Origin: Burkholderiaceae bacterium
Lineage (GTDB): Bacteria > Pseudomonadota > Gammaproteobacteria > Burkholderiales > Burkholderiaceae
NCBI GenBank assembly: GCA_947457745.1
Contig: CANGWT010000006.1
Span: 1 to 23,754, forward strand
DNA length: 23,754 nt
Reading direction: 5' to 3'
Shown here in pieces: positions 15,669-22,828 of the stretch; within the stretch, counting starts at the first letter, position 1; every line of letters begins with the position of its first letter. Below the pieces are notes generated by a model. It ran no database searches and was not told the DNA's origin. It saw only the letters and a program-made list of their open reading frames with translations. The translations under genes and the position numbers were made by a program.

Positions 15669-16796
15669 TTAGGCAGCACCAATATTCTTCACAAAGCCAT
15701 GTTGCGCCTTGGCCAGAAGATCGGGATGATTTTGTGTGAAATCCAGCATGCGCTCGATGCAGCCCAATGCTTTAACTCGAACATCTTCCTTGATAAAAAT
15801 TTCACCAGAAGCGTCCTCAAGACAATTCAGAATACCTTGCAAGCCATTCATTGCCATCCAGGGACAGTGGGCACAGCTCTTGCAGGTCGCGCTATTACCA
15901 GCGGTAGGAGCCTCGATCAATACCTTATTGGGAGCCAATTGGCGCATGCGATGCAATATGCCATTATCGGTAGCCACAATATATTCAGTAGCAGCGCCTT
16001 CTACTACGGCTTTGATCATGGCAGAGGTAGAACCAACAACATCGGCTAAATCTACTACTGCTTGTGGCGATTCTGGATGAACCAAAATCATGGCATGAGG
16101 GTGGGCTGCTTTAAGTATTTCTAATTCAACAGCTTTAAATTCGTCATGAACAATACATGCGCCATTCCATAGCAACATATCAGCACCAGTCTGCTCCTGA
16201 ATATAACGACCTAAATGACGATCAGGTGCCCACAAGATTTTTTTGCCCTCAACTTTGAGTTGATGAACGATAGCCAAAGCGCAAGAGCTCGTTACCATCC
16301 AATCAGCTTGTGCTTTAACGGCAGCACTCGTATTGGCATAGACAACCACAGTGCGATCAGGATGCAGTTCTCTAAAGGCGGCAAAGTCAGCAGCATCACA
16401 GCCCAAGTCTAATGAGCAGGTCGCCTCTAGGTCTGGCATGAAGACGCGCTTTTCTGGACTTAAAATCTTGGCAGATTCACCCATAAAGCGCACGCCAGCA
16501 ACAATCAAGTTCTTGGCAGAGTGATTTTTGCCAAAGCGCGCCATTTCTAATGAGTCAGCAACAAAACCACCAGTCTCTATTGCAAGGTCTTGAATATCTC
16601 CATCAACGTAGTAATGAGCAACTAAAGCAGTATCTTTCTCGATCAGTAAATGTTTAATACGGGCAAGTACGGCAGCTTTTTCAGCGCCATGGAGTTGGGG
16701 AGGTGTCTTGGCCCAAGCTTGAGCTGTACATGTAGCCCCGGCAGCATTCTGCTGCGGGTAATCGAAGGCTATAGGGATGCTAACAGTGGAAGTCAT
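15669..16796 (-). CDS. nadA: Quinolinate synthase A
   Basis: NadA condenses iminoaspartate from NadB with dihydroxyacetone phosphate to give quinolinate, using an oxygen-labile [4Fe-4S] cluster. The likely ligands are C127 (TCSLDLGC), C214 (NGACIVHDEF) and C311 (CKSCAHCPWM). Their spacings of 87 and 97 residues are exactly those of C113, C200 and C297 in E. coli NadA. HYYVDGDIQDLA at 61-72 and PDRHLGRYIQEQTG at 191-204 are also diagnostic. Length 375 is slightly above the E. coli 347 because of an N-terminal extension. The gene is 50 bases after algC and 45 before nadC. No strong ribosome site or NAD-related operator was recognised in the short gap, so it may be expressed with algC and pgi upstream. 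Confidence 0.96.
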   Translation of the reverse strand: MTSTVSIPIAFDYPQQNAAGATCTAQAWAKTPPQLHGAEKAAVLARIKHLLIEKDTALVAHYYVDGDIQDLAIETGGFVADSLEMARFGKNHSAKNLIVAGVRFMGESAKILSPEKRVFMPDLEATCSLDLGCDAADFAAFRELHPDRTVVVYANTSAAVKAQADWMVTSSCALAIVHQLKVEGKKILWAPDRHLGRYIQEQTGADMLLWNGACIVHDEFKAVELEILKAAHPHAMILVHPESPQAVVDLADVVGSTSAMIKAVVEGAATEYIVATDNGILHRMRQLAPNKVLIEAPTAGNSATCKSCAHCPWMAMNGLQGILNCLEDASGEIFIKEDVRVKALGCIERMLDFTQNHPDLLAKAQHGFVKNIGAA

Positions 16797-16846
16797 GGGT
16801 AATTTTATCTCTATTACGCTAGCTGGCGACAGCTGACCTCAATTAC

Positions 16847-18232
16847 TTAAAACGGTAGCTTTGCTTCCGGCTTTGCAGCCAACAGCACCGCCTTAAACTC
16901 GGCCTGTATGCGCTTGATGGCCTCCTCACTATCTGCTTCAAAACGCATCACCACAACTGGTGTTGTATTGGAAGGACGAGCCAGACCAAAGCCATCTGCG
17001 TATTCCACTCGCACACCATCAATCGTATTGATTGACACTGATGTGGGGAACTTGGCATTGGCTTTGATTGTCTCTAGTAGGGCAAAAGGTTCGCCTTCGG
17101 CGCAAGCGAGTTGCAATTCTGGAGTGCAGATTGCATTTGGTAAGTTGTTGAGGGTGTCGCTCGGATTTTTCTCTTTGCTAAGAATCTCTAGCAAGCGTGC
17201 GCCAGTGTAAAGACCATCATCAAAACCAAACCAACGGTCCTTAAAGAAGATATGACCACTCATCTCACCAGCCAGTGGGGCGCCAGTTTCTTTGAGCTTA
17301 GCTTTGACTAAAGAGTGACCGGTTTTCCACATGATGGGTTCGCCACCATGCTCTTTAACGAAGGTGGCTAAGTTGCGAGTGCACTTCACGTCGTAAATAA
17401 TTTGGCCTCCAGGATTGCGTGAGAGAACATCTTTTGCAAAGAGCATCATTTGGCGGTCTGGGAAAATGACTTGACCGTCTTTAGTGACTACGCCTAAACG
17501 ATCGGCATCCCCATCAAAGGCAAGGCCCAATTCATTATCGGTAGTTTGGAGGTTCTGGATGAGGTCTTGCAGGTTCTCAATATGGGCAGGATCTGGATGG
17601 TGATTGGGGAAATGTCCATCGACTTCGCAGAACAATTCTTGCACTTGGCAACCTAACGCTCTGAAAAGCTTGCCAGCAAAAGCACCACCAACACCATTGC
17701 CACAATCAACTGCAATCTTCATAGGGCGAGCCAACTTCACATCACCAACAATATAGTTGAGGTACATCGGGAAAATATCAAAGGTGTTTCGATTTCCTTG
17801 GCCGGTGGCAAATTTCTTGGCTTCAATGCGTTTACGTAAGTCCTGAATCTGCTCACCATAAATGGCCGCTGTGCCCAAGACCATTTTGAAGCCGTTATAG
17901 TTCGGGGGATTATGGCTTCCAGTAATCATGATCCCGGATTTCGGTGTTTTGCCATTGATAGTGTGATTGGCAGCAAAGTACACCATTGGAGTAGCCACCA
18001 TACCTAAATCGATTACGTTGATACCGGTAGAGAGTAGGCCTTCTGTTAATGCTTCAATTAAGCTAGGGCCAGAAAGACGACCATCACGACCAATGACGAT
18101 ATCGGTTTCACCAAGCTCACGCATTTCAGTGCCAAAAGCCTGACCAATCAGTTTGGCGATAGAGGGATCTAAGGTCTCATTAATAATGCCGCGAATGTCA
18201 TAAGCTTTAAAAATGGAAGGTGACAGTTGCAT
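16847..18232 (-). CDS. algC: Phosphomannomutase/phosphoglucomutase (AlgC type)
   Basis: This alpha-D-phosphohexomutase interconverts the 6- and 1-phosphates of mannose and glucose, supplying GDP-mannose, UDP-glucose and thus lipopolysaccharide or exopolysaccharide precursors. The four active-site loops are visible: S106 in ITGSHNPPNYNG (the phosphoserine), the Mg2+ loop DGDADR at 240-245, the sugar-specificity loop GEMSGH at 322-327, and the phosphate-binding RPSNTTP from R419. These positions lie within two residues of those in Pseudomonas AlgC (S108, E325, R421), and the 461-residue length fits. The dual-specificity GEMSGH loop argues against a phosphoglucosamine mutase. It lies 36 bases after pgi, which makes the shared substrate glucose/fructose 6-phosphate, so the pair is a functional unit. 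Confidence 0.93.
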   Translation of the reverse strand: MQLSPSIFKAYDIRGIINETLDPSIAKLIGQAFGTEMRELGETDIVIGRDGRLSGPSLIEALTEGLLSTGINVIDLGMVATPMVYFAANHTINGKTPKSGIMITGSHNPPNYNGFKMVLGTAAIYGEQIQDLRKRIEAKKFATGQGNRNTFDIFPMYLNYIVGDVKLARPMKIAVDCGNGVGGAFAGKLFRALGCQVQELFCEVDGHFPNHHPDPAHIENLQDLIQNLQTTDNELGLAFDGDADRLGVVTKDGQVIFPDRQMMLFAKDVLSRNPGGQIIYDVKCTRNLATFVKEHGGEPIMWKTGHSLVKAKLKETGAPLAGEMSGHIFFKDRWFGFDDGLYTGARLLEILSKEKNPSDTLNNLPNAICTPELQLACAEGEPFALLETIKANAKFPTSVSINTIDGVRVEYADGFGLARPSNTTPVVVMRFEADSEEAIKRIQAEFKAVLLAAKPEAKLPF

Positions 18233-18268
18233 GTAAATCTTTCAGCTAAAGAATCAACCCCAATGGGA

Positions 18269-19759
18269 TTAATGATTAAAGAAATTGATGCGGGCTGCAG
18301 TAATAGCATCAATATTGCCATCGGCCTGAACGGCCTTGCCATCTCTCAAGGCGGCTTCAATTGGCTTGGCAAGTACTTTGCCCAATTCCACTCCGGGCTG
18401 ATCAAAGCTATTGATATTCCAGAGAGCTCCTAATGTTGTTGCACGGTTCTCATACAAAGATAGGAGGGCGCCTAGATAAAACGCATTGAGCTTAGGCAAA
18501 ATGAGCAAGTTGCTAGGACGTTTACCAGGATAGGTATTGTTTGGATTATCCGTCTGCTTACCATTAGCTAGTGCTTGCGCCTGGGCTAAGCAGTTTGATA
18601 GCAAAATGCGGTGATGTTCTTTTGCTTCAGGCAAATGGCTCATCGGCTCACGAATCGCAATGAAGTCAATTGGAATGACTTCAGTGCCTTGATGTAATAA
18701 CTGAAAGTAAGAGTGCTGAGCATTGCTACCAGAACTACCAAATACAACTGGACAAGAAAACTTTACAGGCTTGCCATCGCGATCGACGCTCTTACCATTA
18801 CTTTCCATATCGAGTTGTTGCAGCCACTTTGGAAACCAATCCAAAGCATCCGCATACGGAATGACCGCAAAGGATTTAATGTGGTGTTTCTGTTGCTGAT
18901 AGAAGAGCGTGAGTGCCATGATGACAGGCAGATTCTCTTCGAGTGGTGCAGATTGATAGTGATGATCAATTGCTTGCGCACCAGCTAAAAATTCTTTAAA
19001 GGTTTCAAAACCATATTGCAGGGCGATTGGTAGGCCTACAGCTGACCACACTGAGTAGCGTCCGCCCACCCAATCCCAAAACGGGAAAATATTCTCTTCT
19101 TTAACGCCGAATTCTTTGGCAGCAGACACATTAGCCGTTACTGCAAAGAGTGCGTTATTAACTTGACTCTCTGAACGTCCACTATCTTTTAACCAGCGAA
19201 CTACAGCCTTGGCATTCTTGGTAGTTTCTAAAGTAGTAAAGGATTTCGAAACAATGATGACGCGAGTGCTGTGTGGTAATGCGCGCTGCAAGATCCGCGC
19301 CAACTCGGCAGTATCAATATTGGCCAAGAAATGCATGCGCATTCCGCGACTTTCAATATCGGGAATGTGCGCTAGGGCTTCTATTGCGAGGCGAGGACCA
19401 AAATCAGATCCGCCAATACCAATATGAATTACGTCAGTAATTCCAACCCACTTATTACAAAGACTTTCAATGCGATGCCAAACATCAGCCACCGCAGGCA
19501 TGACATCTTTGCCGTCAATCAGTACAGGCTTTTTATCTAAATTACGCAGGGCAGAGTGCAAAGCTGGGCGATTTTCAGATTGATTTACTGCTTTACCGGC
19601 AAACAAATCCTGAATAAATTGCTCTAGCTTGGCAGTGCGTGCTTTGGCAAATAGGGATTCCCAGTTCGCTGTATCAATGCCTTGATAGGCATCATCTAGA
19701 ACGATATCGGCAGCGCAAAGGAGGGTACTGGGTTTCTTTAAAGCGGGTTTTGAAGACAT
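18269..19759 (-). CDS. pgi: Glucose-6-phosphate isomerase
   Basis: Pgi interconverts glucose 6-phosphate and fructose 6-phosphate in the cytoplasm. Family signatures are present: IHIGIGGSDFGPRLA in the first half, the sugar-phosphate loop SKSFTTLET, NIFPFWDWVGGRYSVWSAVGL, DMESNGK with the catalytic Glu, GSSGSNAQHSYFQLLHQG with the catalytic His, and SFDQPGVELGK with the catalytic Lys near the C-terminus. At about 496 residues it is shorter than E. coli Pgi (549), mainly at the N-terminus, where the first helices appear missing. The start is uncertain: an in-frame TAA lies just upstream, so either the ATG at 19759 or the GTG at 19765 must be used, and neither has a proper ribosome site. A better AGAGGG-ATG pair lies 25 bases upstream but in another frame. 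Confidence 0.94.
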   Translation of the reverse strand: MSSKPALKKPSTLLCAADIVLDDAYQGIDTANWESLFAKARTAKLEQFIQDLFAGKAVNQSENRPALHSALRNLDKKPVLIDGKDVMPAVADVWHRIESLCNKWVGITDVIHIGIGGSDFGPRLAIEALAHIPDIESRGMRMHFLANIDTAELARILQRALPHSTRVIIVSKSFTTLETTKNAKAVVRWLKDSGRSESQVNNALFAVTANVSAAKEFGVKEENIFPFWDWVGGRYSVWSAVGLPIALQYGFETFKEFLAGAQAIDHHYQSAPLEENLPVIMALTLFYQQQKHHIKSFAVIPYADALDWFPKWLQQLDMESNGKSVDRDGKPVKFSCPVVFGSSGSNAQHSYFQLLHQGTEVIPIDFIAIREPMSHLPEAKEHHRILLSNCLAQAQALANGKQTDNPNNTYPGKRPSNLLILPKLNAFYLGALLSLYENRATTLGALWNINSFDQPGVELGKVLAKPIEAALRDGKAVQADGNIDAITAARINFFNH

Positions 19760-19899
19760 CCCCACATTTTATCAATAAGGACATCAAAATCCCTCTAAAA
19801 CGTTGAAAATGTTACGATTTGAGCAATCTGGGGTGCATAAGCCCCCTTGAAAGTCATATAAGTTAGAGACAAATTCCCAAAAAAGTCAGGAAAAGCTGG

Positions 19900-21036
19900 A
19901 TGGACCAGGTTGATTGCGTAGTGGTTGGTGCCGGAGTGGTTGGCTTAGCGGTTGCACGCGAGATGGCCTTGCAGGGTCGCGAAACCATCCTCTTGGAGCG
20001 AGAGGATTCCTTTGGGACCATCAGCAGTGCACGCAATAGCGAGGTCATCCATGCCGGAATTTATTACCCTAAGGATTCTCTTAAGGCCAAACTCTGTGTT
20101 GCCGGCAATCGTCTCTTGTATGAGTACTGTCGCAGCCATCAGGTTAGCACCCAGCAATACGGAAAACTCATTGTTGCTGCTGATAGCTCCCAATTAGATG
20201 ATCTTCAAGCAATTCTCTACAAAGCCCAAAATAATCAAGTTCCTGATATCAAAATGATTTCTGGTGAACAGGCCAAATTACTCGAGCCGCAACTCCGGTG
20301 TGAAGCAGCTGTTCTATCAAGCTCTACCGGTGTAGTCGATAGCCATGGCTTGATGCTGTCTTTGTTAGGGGGCTTTGAAGATGCAGGTGGAATGGTGGCT
20401 TACCAGTCCCCATTAATAAGCGCAAAACCCATTGGAGATCAAGCAGAAGGGGGCTTTGAACTCGAGATTGGCGGTCCCGATGGCATGAAGATTCAAACCA
20501 AGTTGCTGATTAATTGCGCTGGGCTCAGTGCGCCAGCATTAGCCCAAAAGATTGAAGGTCTGCCAAAAGAGCAAATACCCAAAGCCTATTTCGCAAAAGG
20601 AAACTACTTCTCTTTATCTGGTAAATCTCCTTTTAAACATTTGATTTATCCAATTCCAGAGCCAGGCGGTCTAGGTGTCCATCTCACCCTCGATATGGGA
20701 GGGCAGGCCAAGTTTGGACCAGATGTGGAGTGGCTTGACATCGAAGCAGAAGTTCAAATCAATTACACGGTTGACCCCAAGCGGGGCGAAGGATTTTATG
20801 CTGCTGTCAGACAATATTGGCCTGCTCTTAAAGATGGATCTTTGCAGGCCGATTACTCAGGCGTGAGGGCGAAGATCGTTCCTTCAAATGCGCCTGCTGG
20901 TGATTTCCATTTCGACGGCCCGGAGCAGCATAAGCTGGCGGGATTGTTTAATCTATATGGGTTTGAGTCCCCAGGCCTAACTTCCTGCCTAGCTATTGCT
21001 CAGCATTTAGAGGCGCAAATCAAAAGTTCTCTATAA
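19900..21036 (+). CDS. FAD-dependent oxidoreductase, L-2-hydroxyglutarate dehydrogenase (LhgO)-like
   Basis: This is a 378-residue flavoprotein of the D-amino-acid-oxidase (DAO) superfamily. The N-terminal FAD-binding VVVGAGVVGLAVAREM has GxGxxG at 10-15 and an acidic ribose-binding end LLERE at about 31-35. The segment ARNSEVIHAGIYYPKDSLKA at 44-63 is characteristic of the L-2-hydroxyglutarate dehydrogenase/oxidase group (LhgO, L2HGDH). In the C-terminal half, GGLGVHLTLDMGGQAKFGPD and NLYGFESPGLTSCLAIA are also typical. It probably oxidises L-2-hydroxyglutarate to 2-oxoglutarate at the membrane, removing a side product of TCA enzymes, but other 2-hydroxyacids are possible. It is alone on its strand, divergent from pgi. 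The start has AGGA eight bases upstream. Its stop codon overlaps the -10 box of the next tRNA gene. Confidence 0.82.
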   Translation: MDQVDCVVVGAGVVGLAVAREMALQGRETILLEREDSFGTISSARNSEVIHAGIYYPKDSLKAKLCVAGNRLLYEYCRSHQVSTQQYGKLIVAADSSQLDDLQAILYKAQNNQVPDIKMISGEQAKLLEPQLRCEAAVLSSSTGVVDSHGLMLSLLGGFEDAGGMVAYQSPLISAKPIGDQAEGGFELEIGGPDGMKIQTKLLINCAGLSAPALAQKIEGLPKEQIPKAYFAKGNYFSLSGKSPFKHLIYPIPEPGGLGVHLTLDMGGQAKFGPDVEWLDIEAEVQINYTVDPKRGEGFYAAVRQYWPALKDGSLQADYSGVRAKIVPSNAPAGDFHFDGPEQHKLAGLFNLYGFESPGLTSCLAIAQHLEAQIKSSL

Positions 21037-21037
21037 T
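21006..21037 (+). promoter_or_regulatory. Promoter of tRNA-Ser(UGA), inside the end of the flavoprotein gene
   Basis: TATAAT at 21032-21037 overlaps the TAA stop of the upstream gene. The block TTTAGAGGCG at 21006-21015 is identical to one before the other tRNA-Ser gene, and the bases after the -10 box (CGAGGGCT) are also nearly the same. The -35 assignment is unclear. Confidence 0.6.
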
Positions 21038-21056
21038 CGAGGGCTTAAATCGCAAA

Positions 21057-21146
21057 GGAAGAGTGGCAGAGCGGTTGAATGCACCAGTCTTGAAAACTGG
21101 CGAGGATGAAAGTCCTCCGTGAGTTCGAATCTCACCTCTTCCGCCA
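21057..21146 (+). tRNA. tRNA-Ser (anticodon UGA)
   Basis: The gene is 90 bases long with encoded CCA (21144-21146). The acceptor stem pairs GGAAGAG with CTCTTCC (G-C and A-T pairs, no mismatch) followed by discriminator G. The anticodon arm CCAGT-CTTGAAA-ACTGG gives TGA, which reads UCA. A long variable arm (GAGGA...TCCTC) and GTTCGAATC are present. Confidence 0.97.
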
Positions 21147-21207
21147 ATTCAATACGTATTACAAGGGTTTGTAGTAACGCAACACTCTTGTTACCAAAAT
21201 CGCTCCC

Positions 21208-21233
21208 AAAGCCATCCTACGGGGCGGCTTTTT
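21208..21233 (+). terminator. Rho-independent terminator after tRNA-Ser(UGA)
   Basis: AAAGCCATCC pairs with GGGCGGCTTT across loop TACG, with one A-C mismatch and one G-T pair, and is followed by further T residues. It lies 61 bases after the tRNA; no gene is visible between them. Confidence 0.82.
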
Positions 21234-21234
21234 G

Positions 21235-21251
21235 TTAATAATGCTTATTAA
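21235..21251. repeat. AT-rich inverted repeat before the sulfatase genes
   Basis: TTAATAA-TGC-TTATTAA is a perfect 7-bp inverted repeat with a 3-base centre. A wider, imperfect symmetry (AATAATGCTT against AAGTATTATT) spans about 21238-21268. It sits 80 bases before the first sulfatase and just after the tRNA terminator. It may be a repressor or activator site for the sulfatase genes; the binder is unknown. Confidence 0.35.
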
Positions 21252-21332
21252 TTAAAGTATTATTTCCCCTTGAGCTAAGCAGTTCTTGTGTTGCTGGGCT
21301 GATTAAAACAATAGCAAAAAGCGGAGACTGCA

Positions 21333-22796
21333 ATGTTATTAAAAAGAATGCTGCTTGGAATCTTGTCGATTTCAATGTTGGCAACCCCTGTCTTTGCGCA
21401 GACCATTTCTGAGTCCAAGCCAAAAAAACCAAACATTGTTTACTTTTTAGTTGATAACACCGGGTGGGGAGCGTTTGGTGTTTATGGTGGAACAGTGCCA
21501 ACTCCAAATATTGATAAGTTAGCAAGTCAAGGCATTCGCTTTAATAACTACAATGTTGAAGCTCAGTGCACGCCATCTCGTTCTGCAATCATGACAGGGC
21601 GTCACCCGGTACGATCGGGAACCACTTCAGTGCCTTGGCCCGGTCAAGGAAAGGCGGGAATGGCGCCATGGGAATACACCATCGCTAAGCTACTTTCTGA
21701 CTCTGGTTATGCCACTGCTCTATACGGTAAGTGGCATTTAGGTAATACACAAGGCCGTATGCCTAATGATCAGGGTTTTGATGAATGGTGGGGCACCCCC
21801 GATACATGGGATCAAGCAGGCTATACACAGTGGCCTCTATTTAAAGAGAGCGGAGTTCCCGTTCCAATGCTCTGGGAGGGTAAGAAAGGACAAAAATCTA
21901 AACCCGTCATGCCGCTGGATCTAAAGATTCGTCCAGTCATTGATGAGAAGTACATTATTCCCAAGACGGTTGACTACATTAAGAAAAACGCTGCAGAAAA
22001 TAAACCATTCTTTGTTTATGTGGGTTATTCAGAAATGCATGAGCCACCAATGCCCAACCCTAACTTTTCACAAAAATCTTCGCAACGCGGCGGGGTCTTT
22101 GCGGATCTAGTTGCAGAGATGGACTATCGGGTTGGTCAGGTAATGCAGGCAGTGAAGGATGCTGGCATTGAAGACAACACCATCTTTATTTTTAGTAGCG
22201 ATAATGCCGGCGGTGGTGCAAGCCCGCAGATTGGTGGTGCAACCAATGGACCGTTCCGCGGCAATTTTTTTAATACACCATTCGAAGGAAGTATGCGTGT
22301 GCCTGCGATGATTCGCTGGCCAGGCCATGTCCCATCAGGTATGGTTACTGAAGAAATATTTGCCGCAGTTGATTGGATGCCAACTATTGCTGGCATGGTG
22401 GGCTCATCCAATTTGGTTCCTAAGGATCGTCCGATCGATGGTGTTGATGCCTCGAATTTCATGTTAGGGAAGAGTAAGACGACTGGTCGAGACTTATATC
22501 CATTCTTTGGTATTGATGGGGAGTTGATGTCAATTAAATGGAAGATCTATAAAACGATCTTTAGGTACGCAGAATCTCCCGAGTCCATTGGAAAGCCTTA
22601 TGTAAAACCACAGATTCCAATGGTTTATGACTTGAGCAGCGATCCACATGAAGATAACAACCTCATGTATACAGATCTAACCTTGGGCTGGGTTTATGCC
22701 CCAAGCTTTAAATGGATAGAGGGCTATGAGCAAAGTGTGAAGAAATATCCCAATATCAAGGTCGGCGAAGAGTTTAAAGGATATGTAAATAAATAA
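21333..22796 (+). CDS. Secreted arylsulfatase-family protein (type I sulfatase)
   Basis: This is an exported sulfatase-family (PF00884) protein of 487 residues. A signal peptide covers about 1-22 (MLLKRMLLGILSISMLATPVFA). C79 in QCTPSRSAIMTGR is the residue oxidised to formylglycine, so the C-x-P-S-R motif is intact. K133 and H135 (GKWHLG), H236 and the metal pair D290-N291 (SSDN) are also in place. Two positions are unusual: the first metal motif reads D41-N42 instead of the usual Asp-Asp, and the RG-GK-EGG segment that normally holds an active-site Lys reads FRGNFFNTPFEGS (from residue 308). The protein probably cleaves sulfate or phosphate esters in the periplasm, but the substrate is unknown. 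A GGAG site is six bases before the ATG. A homologous gene follows after 32 bases. No formylglycine-generating enzyme is in the window. Confidence 0.9.
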   Translation: MLLKRMLLGILSISMLATPVFAQTISESKPKKPNIVYFLVDNTGWGAFGVYGGTVPTPNIDKLASQGIRFNNYNVEAQCTPSRSAIMTGRHPVRSGTTSVPWPGQGKAGMAPWEYTIAKLLSDSGYATALYGKWHLGNTQGRMPNDQGFDEWWGTPDTWDQAGYTQWPLFKESGVPVPMLWEGKKGQKSKPVMPLDLKIRPVIDEKYIIPKTVDYIKKNAAENKPFFVYVGYSEMHEPPMPNPNFSQKSSQRGGVFADLVAEMDYRVGQVMQAVKDAGIEDNTIFIFSSDNAGGGASPQIGGATNGPFRGNFFNTPFEGSMRVPAMIRWPGHVPSGMVTEEIFAAVDWMPTIAGMVGSSNLVPKDRPIDGVDASNFMLGKSKTTGRDLYPFFGIDGELMSIKWKIYKTIFRYAESPESIGKPYVKPQIPMVYDLSSDPHEDNNLMYTDLTLGWVYAPSFKWIEGYEQSVKKYPNIKVGEEFKGYVNK

Positions 22797-22828
22797 GTAT
22801 TTGTATTAACTACATCATAGGGATTGAA

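Noticed and set aside
21151..21160. AATACGTATT palindrome just after tRNA-Ser(UGA), as a possible integration attachment site
   Set aside because: No integrase, no repeat of the tRNA 3' end and no element boundary is visible in the window.
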